A DNA stretch of 16,589 nt from Sulfurovum sp. GTDB lineage: Bacteria > Campylobacterota > Campylobacteria > Campylobacterales > Sulfurovaceae. The first letter of the stretch is position 1, and every line of letters starts with the position of its first letter. Below, one piece after another: positions 5,429 to 13,538 of this stretch. Under the pieces are notes generated by a model. It did not search any database and was not told the DNA's origin. It saw only the letters and a list, made by a program, of their open reading frames with translations. Made by a program: the position numbers and the translations under genes. The stretch spans positions 1 through 16,589 of the forward strand of contig JAGGRU010000298.1 in NCBI GenBank assembly GCA_021159425.1. Reading direction: 5' to 3'.

Positions 5429-7618
5429 TTATGCTAAAAACGCCGGTGTTGCCAATTCTACTTTTTTACCTTTTTGCTCCATCACCACTACCGTGATCTC
5501 ATCACCTTCATTATATCTTTCCGGAAGATCATTGACTCTCTCTTTTGCCACTTTTGATATGTGTAACAGTGCATCAAAACCATCCGGCATCTCTACAAAA
5601 AGTCCAAAGTCAACGATCTTTTTGATCTTACCTTCATAACTTTTACCCACTTCATAGACCATCTGTTTTTTTAGCGGAGCATCTGCAATACTTTTAATAT
5701 GCTCTTTTGCTGCGGCTACCTTCTCCTTATCTCCACCTGAGAGTTTAACCCCGCCCTCATCACGATCGATATCAATACTGACTTCAAATTTTTCAATGAT
5801 ATCACGGATGGTTGCACCTGCCTTACCAATGATATCACCGATCTTACTTGGATTGACCATAAAGTATTCAGTACTCGGAAGTGCTCCACTCTCAACAATG
5901 TTTTCTTCTGCCTCTTCCATAAGTGTCAAAATATGGTTTTTTCCTATGCTCGCCTGGGCAAGTGCTTCCCTCAGTACTTCCAAGTCTATTCCGCCCAGTT
6001 TAATATCCATTTGAAGTGCAGTGATCCCATTTTTTGTTCCTGCAATTTTAAAATCCATATCTCCATCATGATCTTCAAGCCCCATGATATCTGTAAGTAC
6101 GGCATGTTTGCCATTTTCACTTACAAGACCCATGGCAATACCTGCAACAAGATCTACCATATCGACATTTGCGGAACGAAGTGCCAATGAGCCGCCACAG
6201 ATCGTTGCCATAGAGGAAGATCCGTTACTCTCTAAAATTTCTGAAACCAAACGGATCGTCCCGTCATAGTTAAGTGGAATAGCAGGTTCCAATGCTCGTT
6301 TCCCAAGATTTCCATGTCCTAACTCTCTACGACCCGGAGCACCAATATATTTTGCTTCCCCTACCGAATACCCAGGAAAGTTATAGTGAACCATGAAGTT
6401 TTCAGACTGAGAATTTTTCTCAGTGATCAATTCATACATTTGTGAATCTTTTTTATCTCCAAGGGTTACCGTAACAAGTGCCTGTGTCTGCCCTCTTGTA
6501 AAGAGACACGAACCATGAACAGAAGGTAAAAGGTTTGTCTCAATAGTGATCGGTCTTACTTCATCTAAAGCACGTCCGTCTGCTCTGACACCTTTTTCCA
6601 GGATCATTGCACGTACAACTGTTTTTTTATAACGTTCAAGTACTTTGGAGACTAACTTTTTATCTGCCTCTTTTTCTTCTGCTTCCAAAGCTTCCATGAT
6701 CTTTGCACGTATTTTTTTAAGTTCTGTAGAACGCTCAGATTTTGCCATATGAGAAATGGCAGACTCTACCTCATTGGCATAATTGTTTTCTATATAGTGA
6801 TAGAGTTCTTCATCTACTTTGTCTTCTGCCAGTTCAAGCGCTAAAGGTTCTCTCACAACTTCGCCAAATGCTTCTATATAGTTTTGAGTCGCTTTGTTTA
6901 TAGCTTCTCCTGCCAAAGCAATCGCAGATACCAATGTCTCTTCATCAAGTTCATTACACTCCTGATGCTCCAGGATCAAAGGAACACCACCCATCATAGG
7001 ATCGATCATATCTACTTCTACATCATCAATGACTTCAGAAGCCATCGTACGCATTTCTATCATAAGAATATCAGACCCGGAACCGACAACTAAAAGATCC
7101 AACACACTTTCATCTTGCTGACTCAAACTTGGATTGATAAGCATTTCACCATCAATTTTCCCTACTCTCACTGCCGCAATACTTTGTTGCATAGGAATAT
7201 CTGAAACATACAATGCTGCGGAAGCAGCGTGAAGTGCTGCTACCTGCATATCTACATCAGAGTCAGAGCTGACTACCATGATAGAGATAGTTACAGGGTA
7301 ATGAAAACCTTTAGGAAACAAAGGACGTAATGAACGGTCAACGATCCGGGATGTTAAAGTTTCAAAATCACCTGGTTTTGTCTCTCTTTTAATAAATCCT
7401 CCGGGGATCTTGGCTGCAGCATATGACTTTTCCATATACTGAACAGTTAAAGGAAGAAAATCCTCACTCACTGCTTTTTCATCTATTGCAACTGCAGCTA
7501 TGAGTACAGCTTTCCCCTGTCGATACATCACTGCACCGCTGGCCTGCTTGGCTATTTTATTAAATTCATATTTCTCTTCTAGATTATTTACATTAATTTC
7601 TATCATTTGTTCTTGCAT
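5429..7618 (-). CDS. pnp: Polyribonucleotide nucleotidyltransferase (PNPase)
   Basis: PNPase degrades RNA from the 3' end by phosphorolysis and can also add tails. The 729-residue protein shows the full domain order: first RNase PH domain (about 15-145, with IPGGFIKRE and SRIVDRSLRPLFPKGF), a helical linker, second RNase PH domain (about 330-540, with FTRGQTQALVTVTLG and the catalytic acidic stretch DIMGLEDHDGDMDFKIAGT), a KH domain (about 575-635, GKAG loop) and an S1 domain (about 645-715, GKIKKIVDFGLFVEMPDG). The linker region is rich in acidic and lysine residues. AAGGAAA lies about 10 nt before the ATG. It is the last gene of the purD-to-pnp unit, 29 bp after the phosphoribosyltransferase gene. 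Nothing is truncated. Confidence 0.97.
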   Translation of the reverse strand: MQEQMIEINVNNLEEKYEFNKIAKQASGAVMYRQGKAVLIAAVAIDEKAVSEDFLPLTVQYMEKSYAAAKIPGGFIKRETKPGDFETLTSRIVDRSLRPLFPKGFHYPVTISIMVVSSDSDVDMQVAALHAASAALYVSDIPMQQSIAAVRVGKIDGEMLINPSLSQQDESVLDLLVVGSGSDILMIEMRTMASEVIDDVEVDMIDPMMGGVPLILEHQECNELDEETLVSAIALAGEAINKATQNYIEAFGEVVREPLALELAEDKVDEELYHYIENNYANEVESAISHMAKSERSTELKKIRAKIMEALEAEEKEADKKLVSKVLERYKKTVVRAMILEKGVRADGRALDEVRPITIETNLLPSVHGSCLFTRGQTQALVTVTLGDKKDSQMYELITEKNSQSENFMVHYNFPGYSVGEAKYIGAPGRRELGHGNLGKRALEPAIPLNYDGTIRLVSEILESNGSSSMATICGGSLALRSANVDMVDLVAGIAMGLVSENGKHAVLTDIMGLEDHDGDMDFKIAGTKNGITALQMDIKLGGIDLEVLREALAQASIGKNHILTLMEEAEENIVESGALPSTEYFMVNPSKIGDIIGKAGATIRDIIEKFEVSIDIDRDEGGVKLSGGDKEKVAAAKEHIKSIADAPLKKQMVYEVGKSYEGKIKKIVDFGLFVEMPDGFDALLHISKVAKERVNDLPERYNEGDEITVVVMEQKGKKVELATPAFLA

Positions 7619-7647
7619 CTATTTTGTTTCCTTCTTTTGTATTAACT

Positions 7648-8343
7648 TTATTCTTCACTTTGTTCCATTTTCATCCGGTGTTCATAAGAGTCTATAATTT
7701 CAGTAATATCTTCAAACGTCAATGGCTCAAAGTTTTTATAATAGTATTCTATCGAAATATAGTCTTGTATCTTATGAGGACAAAAAACACCATCACACAC
7801 ATTTAACAAGTTTTCATAAACGGCCTTATCTAAGATCGGTGTTGCAATGTAAATATTCTTTGCCCCACGTGCAATAACAGATTTAAGTGCTACCATCATT
7901 GTAAGTCCTGTCTCCACACACTCATCGGCAAGTATTACATATTTTCCGGAGAGAGAAACAAGATCTTTCCCTTTACGGTATTTATACACATAAGAGAGCA
8001 CCTCTTCATCATATTTTCTCTGTGCTTCACCATACACATAATCTTCATGAATACCAAAAGAGTCTATGAGTGCTTTATGCATCACTACTTCTTCCGTCTC
8101 AGATATCATTGCGATCGACAATTCAGGATTGTTCGGTGCCAAAATTGCTTCAGTGAGTAAAATATCCATTTTAGAATTAACTGCTTTTGCAATTTTATCT
8201 GCGAAAAAGACACCCCCTTCACTCACACCTATAACAACGGGGTCATTTTCTTCCAACAGTTCAAGAGGAAGTGTTTCAATGAGTTGAATGGCTGCATCTT
8301 CACGATCTTCAAAATAAATATTATGGTTTGAATTGCTCTGCAT
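7648..8343 (-). CDS. Phosphoribosyltransferase-family protein
   Basis: A 231-residue type I phosphoribosyltransferase fold. The PRPP-binding loop is YVILADECVETGLTM (D140-E141, then TG-T at 145-148), with the common DD replaced by DE. The upstream motif VVIGVSEGGVFFADKIA and the segment LAPNNPELSIAMISE match the family in which a hydrolase/PRTase-like domain begins with GGVPVA and NPELAIGA motifs. The substrate base is unknown; it could be a salvage enzyme or a regulatory protein. I chose the ATG at 8343: AGGAG lies 6 nt before it, and the extra 14 residues of the longer frame would lie inside the upstream gene. It overlaps the J-domain gene by 23 bp, so translation may be coupled. Confidence 0.75.
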   Translation of the reverse strand: MQSNSNHNIYFEDREDAAIQLIETLPLELLEENDPVVIGVSEGGVFFADKIAKAVNSKMDILLTEAILAPNNPELSIAMISETEEVVMHKALIDSFGIHEDYVYGEAQRKYDEEVLSYVYKYRKGKDLVSLSGKYVILADECVETGLTMMVALKSVIARGAKNIYIATPILDKAVYENLLNVCDGVFCPHKIQDYISIEYYYKNFEPLTFEDITEIIDSYEHRMKMEQSEE

Positions 8344-8590
8344 GCTTTGCTCCTGGAAATTGATTGGAAACCTCTTTATCATCAAAAGTATAACGAAACT
8401 CTTCTATATACTTCATCAATAATTTATATGCAGTATTGATCTGCTCTTGTTTGACAGCATCTCCCCCTTGGTCAGGATGATTCTTTTTAGAAAGGAAACG
8501 ATACTGTTTTTTCACATCTGATTTTGTAATAAGCTTTGGCAGTTCTAAAATATTTAAAGCATAGTTTATCTGTTCTATTGGGCTTTGCAT
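8321..8590 (-). CDS. Small J-domain protein
   Basis: An 89-residue protein that is almost entirely a J domain: ALNILELPKLITKSDVKKQY, then FLSKKNHPDQGGD with the HPD triad at 38-40, then INTAYKLLMKYIEEF. It lacks the Gly/Phe, zinc and substrate-binding parts of DnaJ and has no membrane segment. J domains stimulate Hsp70 ATPase, so it should recruit DnaK to a specific client, but which one is unknown. It starts 4 bp after the lptD stop and has no clear Shine-Dalgarno site of its own, so it probably depends on translation of lptD. Its position after lptD could point to an envelope-related client, but that is only context. Confidence 0.8.
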   Translation of the reverse strand: MQSPIEQINYALNILELPKLITKSDVKKQYRFLSKKNHPDQGGDAVKQEQINTAYKLLMKYIEEFRYTFDDKEVSNQFPGAKHAEQFKP

Positions 8591-8594
8591 ACTA

Positions 8595-10724
8595 TTAATA
8601 TACTCTATTATCTAAATCCAGGCTTGACATACCAACACCGCCAAATGGAATAAAATTCAATTGTAGATAGAATATATTGTCTATGGTAGCTTCACCAGTA
8701 GGTCTTGGTGTTATACTTTGTCCCACTGATGCTGCCATACTCCAACAATCCACTTTATAACTTCCCCCAAGTATCCACTGTTCACTGCTTGCTTCTTCCA
8801 CATTATACGTAAGTGCTCCCGTGAGACCAATACGTTCATTATAGGTATATCCAAATCTTAAATTAACGTCATTTGCAGTTGTCGTATATGTTGGGTCTAC
8901 CGATGTATCACCCGTGGGAAGTTGCTTAAAACTGTGACCTAGCGAAAAATTATATTCTGATTCACGCAGTGAGATCTGGCTGTAAGAGTCTTTGATATAG
9001 GATAGTTCGGTAGAATAGGTAATATTGTTATACAATTTCCATTTTTTCCAATTATATCCCATTTCATTCGTAATGTCAGACAATTTGTATTCTCTATCTG
9101 TATAGTATTTTTGGGAAAGACGTTGATAAAACTTTAACTTCATCTTATCATCATAAAAGTAATGGCTTAAATTAAAAAGATATGCTTCATCAGGAACACC
9201 TACCGCAAAGGGGAGATCTTTCAAGCTAGGTTCTTTTGCAGGTTGATTTTTAATTAATGCATCAAGTGTTAATGGTTTTTCATTTTCATATCCAGGTCTG
9301 AAATATTCCAGTGACGGCTGAATAACATGCGTGAAACTATCATATTTTTTAGTGAGGTCAGTGAAAAGTTTGGCTCTGTGAAAATTACTGTAATACTGAT
9401 AGTTATCATTTGCATATTCACCATTTCCAAATAAATATTTACTATAGTACAACTCTTCTCCCAAAGAAATATTTACAAAATCATTAAAAAATGAAGTACT
9501 GTACTCTAAAGGTATTCTTAACTCAGCCTGCTGCTGTGTTGAGCCCGTTTTCCTATAGTAATTATTTACCTGAAAATCTGTGCTGTAAGTAAAGTTATCT
9601 ACAAACTCTGTTAAGTATTTATGAAATTGTACCGAGGGAAGTATTTGAAGTGTATCGTCATTATCTTCCTTACGTGTATCAATAAAGTATTTTGCGTTCA
9701 CACCGGTATAGTAATCATTGTTGTGTAAAAAATAATTTAATCTTGATTGCTGCAGTGGTACAAGTCCAAAATGCTCAAGAGAAGTTTTTTGTAAATTTAA
9801 GTAATCAATATCATTCAAGAATGTACTATTGATATACAAGCCGTCAGTATAATCTTGAGGCAACATACCCGAAAATACTTTTGAAGACTCATAGTTAAAC
9901 TCCAATCCATAGTGAGAATCATTGGGGAAATCATGCTCTTCGATATAACTATCATTATCTTTGAAATACCCTATACGTAATGCACCTGCAGAGTGTGCGC
10001 TATCTGCAAAACGAAAGGTAGCGTACCCTCCAATACTGCGGTTTGTACGTATTTGAGGATTCAACTCCAAGTCCATACTGTCAGAAATAGCCCAAAATAT
10101 CGGCTGTTCATAGACAAATCCGTCATCTTCACTGTAGCCTAAAAGAGGAAATAAGAGACCGGAACTTCTCTCATTGTTGGTTGAAAAAGCCATGTATGGG
10201 GTATAAAGAATTGGGACATCCATAAAGTACATTTTTGTATTATAGAGTTTCATATACTCTTCACTACTGTCATAAAGTGAATTAGTAAATGTCATTTTCC
10301 ACAATGGATTATTTGCATCACAGGAGGAGAGTACTGAGTTACCCATAGTGTAGTTTCCTTCACTGCGTCGTGCTTTATCTGTAACAAGCCAAATATCATT
10401 TTGACTGACAAAGAAAAGTTCTTCAAAGTTTACTTCATTACTTTGTGTATCTATCTCCATATGCTTTGTATGTTCTTTGGTACCCTGGTATCCTATCATT
10501 TCCACTTTACCATCCAAGACAAGTATTTTCGTCTCTTTATTGTAAGAAGCAGTATCTGCTTTTATGACAGAATCCTGATAATAGACTACAACGCCACCTT
10601 TCCCGGTAACCGTTGTTTTTGTACTCTCTAAATGTTTTGCTGTTACTTCTATTTTATTTTTTTCTTCTGCATAAAGTAAGCCAAAAAGAAGTATAAATGA
10701 TAGAAGGAATACTGTTTTAGACAT
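8595..10724 (-). CDS. lptD: LPS assembly protein LptD (outer-membrane translocon)
   Basis: LptD, with LptE, inserts lipopolysaccharide into the outer leaflet of the outer membrane. The 709-residue protein has a signal peptide (MSKTVFLLSFILLFGLLYA, cleavage before EE), a periplasmic OstA/LptA-like jellyroll (about 24-130, IEVTAKHLESTKTTVTGKG and ADTASYNKETKILVLDG), and a large C-terminal beta barrel rich in alternating aromatic strands and ending LNFIPFGGVGMSSLDLDN. Only two cysteines are seen in the mature part, C135 (SSCDANNPLWK, a typical LptD motif) and C660 (VDCWSM), a plausible single disulfide instead of the two of E. coli. ATG 10724 is preferred over the TTG one codon earlier. It overlaps the RDD gene by 8 bp. 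The protein is somewhat shorter than E. coli LptD. Confidence 0.9.
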   Translation of the reverse strand: MSKTVFLLSFILLFGLLYAEEKNKIEVTAKHLESTKTTVTGKGGVVVYYQDSVIKADTASYNKETKILVLDGKVEMIGYQGTKEHTKHMEIDTQSNEVNFEELFFVSQNDIWLVTDKARRSEGNYTMGNSVLSSCDANNPLWKMTFTNSLYDSSEEYMKLYNTKMYFMDVPILYTPYMAFSTNNERSSGLLFPLLGYSEDDGFVYEQPIFWAISDSMDLELNPQIRTNRSIGGYATFRFADSAHSAGALRIGYFKDNDSYIEEHDFPNDSHYGLEFNYESSKVFSGMLPQDYTDGLYINSTFLNDIDYLNLQKTSLEHFGLVPLQQSRLNYFLHNNDYYTGVNAKYFIDTRKEDNDDTLQILPSVQFHKYLTEFVDNFTYSTDFQVNNYYRKTGSTQQQAELRIPLEYSTSFFNDFVNISLGEELYYSKYLFGNGEYANDNYQYYSNFHRAKLFTDLTKKYDSFTHVIQPSLEYFRPGYENEKPLTLDALIKNQPAKEPSLKDLPFAVGVPDEAYLFNLSHYFYDDKMKLKFYQRLSQKYYTDREYKLSDITNEMGYNWKKWKLYNNITYSTELSYIKDSYSQISLRESEYNFSLGHSFKQLPTGDTSVDPTYTTTANDVNLRFGYTYNERIGLTGALTYNVEEASSEQWILGGSYKVDCWSMAASVGQSITPRPTGEATIDNIFYLQLNFIPFGGVGMSSLDLDNRVY

Positions 10725-11172
10725 CAATTACAACACAAGAAGAGAATTTATCATGGAAGGTTTGTTTTAACGGTGTGAAAAATGCCATTATAAACCCAAG
10801 ATAAAACAATGTTTCACTTATGAGTCTAAGTGACGCCCTTAAAAAAGCTTGTTGAAAAGAGGGTCTGCCTTCTGAATTCAGATCAACTACTTTTATTTTT
10901 ACAATGTACTTTCCCATAGTCATACCACTCTGCCAAACAAGTATAGTATGATAGAGAACTTTTATTGCAAAAATAATTAAAATATTTTCACCAATAAACA
11001 TATTGATCTGTTCAAGTGATGCTTGATCTATCTCTGTAGCATTTGCAAATAATTTACTAATTTGGTCATAAAAAATGATCATAAAAAACATACTTATGAT
11101 CAGATCATCTATGACAAAGGCAAAAGTACGCTTTTGCATACTTGCTATAGGAAATAATTTGTTCTCACTCAT
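10717..11172 (-). CDS. RDD-family membrane protein
   Basis: A 151-residue inner-membrane protein with the RDD signature: RTFAFVIDDLIISMFF (R15, D22, D23), the second conserved block GMTMGKYIVKIKVVDLNSEG, and the third, HDKFSSCVVIDV, at the C-terminus. Three to four hydrophobic segments are visible (about 17-34, 63-85, 120-140). Some RDD proteins have been linked to ion transport or stress adaptation, but the function of most is not known. I chose the ATG at 11172 because AGGA lies just upstream and the purD stop falls 7 bp before it; the 18 extra upstream residues overlap purD. It lies between purD and lptD, and the same neighbourhood is, as I recall, found in Helicobacter. Confidence 0.85.
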   Translation of the reverse strand: MSENKLFPIASMQKRTFAFVIDDLIISMFFMIIFYDQISKLFANATEIDQASLEQINMFIGENILIIFAIKVLYHTILVWQSGMTMGKYIVKIKVVDLNSEGRPSFQQAFLRASLRLISETLFYLGFIMAFFTPLKQTFHDKFSSCVVIDV

Positions 11173-11179
11173 AAAAATC

Positions 11180-12448
11180 CTAGAGTGCCTGATAAGCGAT
11201 ATCTGTACGACACTGCTTCCCGGCATAATGTACTTGTCCTACAAGCATGTATGCTCTCTCTTGTGCCTCTTTTATACTGTCACCAACACCTACACAGACC
11301 AATACTCTTCCGCCTGTTGCATAAAGTTTTCCATCATCACCACGGCTTACACCTGCATAGGAGATATGTGCATTTTCATTCAATTCATCATGATAAATAT
11401 CATCTACAATGATCTCTGCCGGAGCTGTACTTTTATACGGATAATCTTTAGATGCCATCACTACACCTACCGCATATTTGTCGTAGAACTCTATTTTTGC
11501 ATTTTTAAGATTACCTGTTGCTGCTTTATAGAACAATTCAGATGCAGGAGACTTGAGAAGAGGCATGATCTCTTCACATTCAGGATCACCAAAACGTACA
11601 TTGTATTCAAGAATAATAGGCTCTCCTTTGACAACCATAACCCCAATAAAAAGTACTCCTGTAAAAGGCATCCCCTCTGATTCCATACCTTTGAGTGTAG
11701 GCTCGATCACTCTCTCGTTAAGTTTACGGTAAATTTCATCATTGATAAGTGGGGTTGGGGCATACGCTCCCATTCCTCCGGTATTTGGTCCTTCATCATT
11801 ATTGAGAAGTCTTTTATGATCCTGAGCTGCTGGAAGAACCACATAGTCTTTTCCGTCACAAATGGCAAACACAGAGAGCTCATACCCATCAAGAAATTCC
11901 TCAACAACAATAGAGGTTCCGGCATCGCCAAATGAGTTTCCGGAAAGCATTTCTCCGGCAGCCTTTTTTGCTTCATCATGACTCTGAGCAATAATAACAC
12001 CTTTACCACCGCAAAGACCGTCAGCTTTAACAACAATAGGTGCTTCAAGCGTATTAATGAATTTATAAGCATCTTCCAAAGAGTCTGTTTCAATGTATTT
12101 TGCAGTGGGAACATTATGACGTGCAAGAAAGTTTTTCATAAATATTTTAGAACCTTCAAGCTGTGCAGCTTGTGCACTTGGTCCAAAAATGGCAAGATCT
12201 CTTTTTTCAAATACATCCACAATACCCTCAACAAGTGGAGCTTCAGGTCCAACAATAGTAAGTTCAACAGCATTGGCTTCTACGAAATCAGCTAATTCAT
12301 TAAAATCACTGATCTCTAAGTTTTCACCCAACTCATCTGTTGCCCCATTACCCGGTGCAAAATAGATCTTATCTACATTTTCATCTTTTTGTAATGCCAA
12401 TCCAATAGAATATTCTCTACCACCTGCACCTATGATCAATACATTCAT
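11180..12448 (-). CDS. purD: Phosphoribosylamine-glycine ligase (GAR synthetase)
   Basis: PurD joins glycine to phosphoribosylamine using ATP, the second step of de novo purine synthesis. The 422-residue protein has the N-terminal motif MNVLIIGAGGREYSIG (REY in place of the more common REH), TIVGPEAPLVEGIVD, the ATP-grasp domain with VVKADGLCGGKGVI and VVEEFLDGYELSV, the signature AAQDHKRLLNNDEGPNTGG, and the metal/ATP site EYNVRFGDPECE. The C-terminal domain ends TDIAYQAL. Length is normal. GGAG about 8 nt upstream supports the start. It opens the six-gene unit and has an AT-rich leader of more than 80 nt; a TATATA-like box lies near 12529-12536. No purine riboswitch motif was recognised. 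Confidence 0.97.
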   Translation of the reverse strand: MNVLIIGAGGREYSIGLALQKDENVDKIYFAPGNGATDELGENLEISDFNELADFVEANAVELTIVGPEAPLVEGIVDVFEKRDLAIFGPSAQAAQLEGSKIFMKNFLARHNVPTAKYIETDSLEDAYKFINTLEAPIVVKADGLCGGKGVIIAQSHDEAKKAAGEMLSGNSFGDAGTSIVVEEFLDGYELSVFAICDGKDYVVLPAAQDHKRLLNNDEGPNTGGMGAYAPTPLINDEIYRKLNERVIEPTLKGMESEGMPFTGVLFIGVMVVKGEPIILEYNVRFGDPECEEIMPLLKSPASELFYKAATGNLKNAKIEFYDKYAVGVVMASKDYPYKSTAPAEIIVDDIYHDELNENAHISYAGVSRGDDGKLYATGGRVLVCVGVGDSIKEAQERAYMLVGQVHYAGKQCRTDIAYQAL

Positions 12449-12563
12449 ACTTTTGCTCCGAAAAAAATTAAATATTTAATATTTAATCATATCAAAACAG
12501 GGATAAAGAGAAACTGAAAACAGATCTTATATATATGTTTTAATTACATAGTAGTGATGAGTA

Positions 12564-12645
12564 TTGTGCGTAGAGGATTTTAAAAAAAGTTTGAAGGCGA
12601 ACTCCCTGTTCGTCAATAACCTTTTTTAAAGTCCTATGCGTGCAA
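12564..12645 (+). other. Long imperfect hairpin, possible structured RNA on the plus strand
   Basis: Bases 12564-12587 pair with 12622-12645: 23 of 24 positions pair if G-U is allowed, and one is a G-A mismatch. Inside it, GGCGAAC (12596-12602) pairs with GTTCGTC (12608-12614) around TCCCT. Five pairs are G-U only if the plus strand is the RNA; on the minus strand they would be A-C mismatches. This suggests an RNA read rightward, opposite to purD and hemD. No strong plus promoter is visible upstream. It could also be a decayed mobile palindrome. The bases on both sides of it (12449-12563 and 12646-12659) hold no gene that I see. Confidence 0.4.
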
Positions 12646-12659
12646 AAATCGTCGCTAAT

Positions 12660-12851
12660 AAACCCCCGAGTGGCCGTTCTGTTTAAAAGTCGGCTCTAAA
12701 AGCTAACAGATGCAGGAGAGAGTCTCTCTTTAGGGGGCAATTCCTCGTATGGCTAACCATACTCAAACGAAAATGTCCACACACCAAAAGACTACATGTC
12801 CCACCAAAATTAATGTTGAACCCCATATACAGTCATCGAACCACTTAGGTT
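12660..12851 (-). ncRNA. ssrS: Candidate 6S RNA (regulator of RNA polymerase)
   Basis: 6S RNA binds housekeeping RNA polymerase by mimicking an open promoter: a rod of about 180-200 nt with a closing stem, a central bubble and an apical stem. Here, on the minus strand, AACCT (12851-12847) pairs with GGGTT (12665-12661). GTGG then pairs with CCAC, and TTC with GAA. A large bubble follows, whose 3' side contains a small hairpin (TCTGTT with AACAGA or GCT with AGC). An apical arm begins AGTCT/AGACT and ends in GTATGG-TTAG-CCATAC. The 5' end lies 7 nt after a TATAAT box. Position upstream of a purine gene also fits reports of 6S near folate or purine genes. The family consensus was not checked by search; the 3' end is approximate. 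Confidence 0.45.
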
Positions 12852-12857
12852 AGAATT

Positions 12858-12863
12858 ATTATA
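12858..12863 (-). promoter_or_regulatory. -10 box for the candidate 6S RNA
   Basis: TATAAT on the minus strand preceded by GC, in the same form as the HU and Dabb promoters. It lies 30 bp after the hemD stop, and no protein gene starts nearby, so an RNA start is the best explanation. Confidence 0.6.
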
Positions 12864-12893
12864 GCCTATTTGGAGTTAGAAGTGAATAATATA

Positions 12894-13538
12894 TCAATAA
12901 TTTTTAATCTCTTTCGCTTTTTCAATACAAGATGCTATCATCGGTTCATCTGCTACTACATAATTGGCATTCTCAGGCAGGTGTACTTTGGTAGCTTTAC
13001 CTATTACCACAGCCGTATAGCTCTCATCCCAATCAAAATTCTTTAAAAAACAATGGATGGTTGAAGGGGAAGTAAAAATGATGATAGAGCCTTTTAAAGG
13101 TTTCTTTTCCAAAGTATATTTAATACAGGATGTTTCATATATGATCTGTTCCTGAAGTACTATCCCCTCTTTTTCCAAAAAGGCTTTAGAGTCAAAAGAG
13201 ATTTCTTTGGGACGTAGGTATAGCAATTTTTTATCTCTGAAAAATGCTGCTATATCTGCACTTAATGTTTCACCGTAAAATGATTTAGGAAAGTAAATAA
13301 CCTCACCTCCAAGATCTTCTATCTGTTTTTTAGTCGCCGGACCTATCGCTATGCAGGGGTAGTTTTTCCATGAAGTATCTATCTTATCAGCCGTCACTAC
13401 AGCTTGTTTGGAAGTGAATATTAACGTATCACTTCGAGAAAGATCTATCGACTCAGCCGTAATAGAAAAATCTATCATAGGCAGTGCTATCGTTCCTTCT
13501 TTAGCTGTAGGAGACAGAAGGTAGATGGCTCTTGACAT
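12894..13538 (-). CDS. hemD: Uroporphyrinogen-III synthase
   Basis: HemD closes and inverts ring D of hydroxymethylbilane to make uroporphyrinogen III, the branch point for heme, siroheme and cobalamin. The 214-residue protein is poorly conserved in sequence, as is normal for HemD, but shows the two-domain pattern: TLIFTSKQAVVTAD, CIAIGPATKKQIEDLGG, LLYLRPKE, then the second domain with VLQEQIIYET, SIIIFTSPSTIHCFLKNF and AVVIGKATKVHL. Length is at the short end for the family. Its ATG overlaps the stop of the upstream cation exporter gene as TAATG, so the two are co-translated. Other hem genes are not in the window. No obvious terminator follows before the candidate 6S promoter. Confidence 0.85.
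   Translation of the reverse strand: MSRAIYLLSPTAKEGTIALPMIDFSITAESIDLSRSDTLIFTSKQAVVTADKIDTSWKNYPCIAIGPATKKQIEDLGGEVIYFPKSFYGETLSADIAAFFRDKKLLYLRPKEISFDSKAFLEKEGIVLQEQIIYETSCIKYTLEKKPLKGSIIIFTSPSTIHCFLKNFDWDESYTAVVIGKATKVHLPENANYVVADEPMIASCIEKAKEIKNY

Noticed and set aside
11075..11680. 201-codon plus-strand reading frame
   Set aside because: It is antisense to the RDD gene and purD, has no family features and is cysteine/isoleucine-rich in the way of a shadow frame.
12641..12685. tmRNA (ssrA) in the purD upstream region
   Set aside because: GCAAAAATCGTCGCT resembles the segment before the resume codon of E. coli tmRNA, but the frame that follows would end in GRSV rather than a hydrophobic LAA-like tag, and there is no tRNA-like acceptor, T arm or CCA at either end.
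12786..12800. Group I intron core (GACTACATGTCC-like segment)
   Set aside because: Only one short motif resembles the P7 region; the partner motif and the other core elements are absent.
12560..12860. RNase P RNA or SRP RNA
   Set aside because: None of the conserved blocks I know (GGAAAGUCC and its partner for RNase P, GGAAGGAAGCA-type loop for SRP) is present on either strand.
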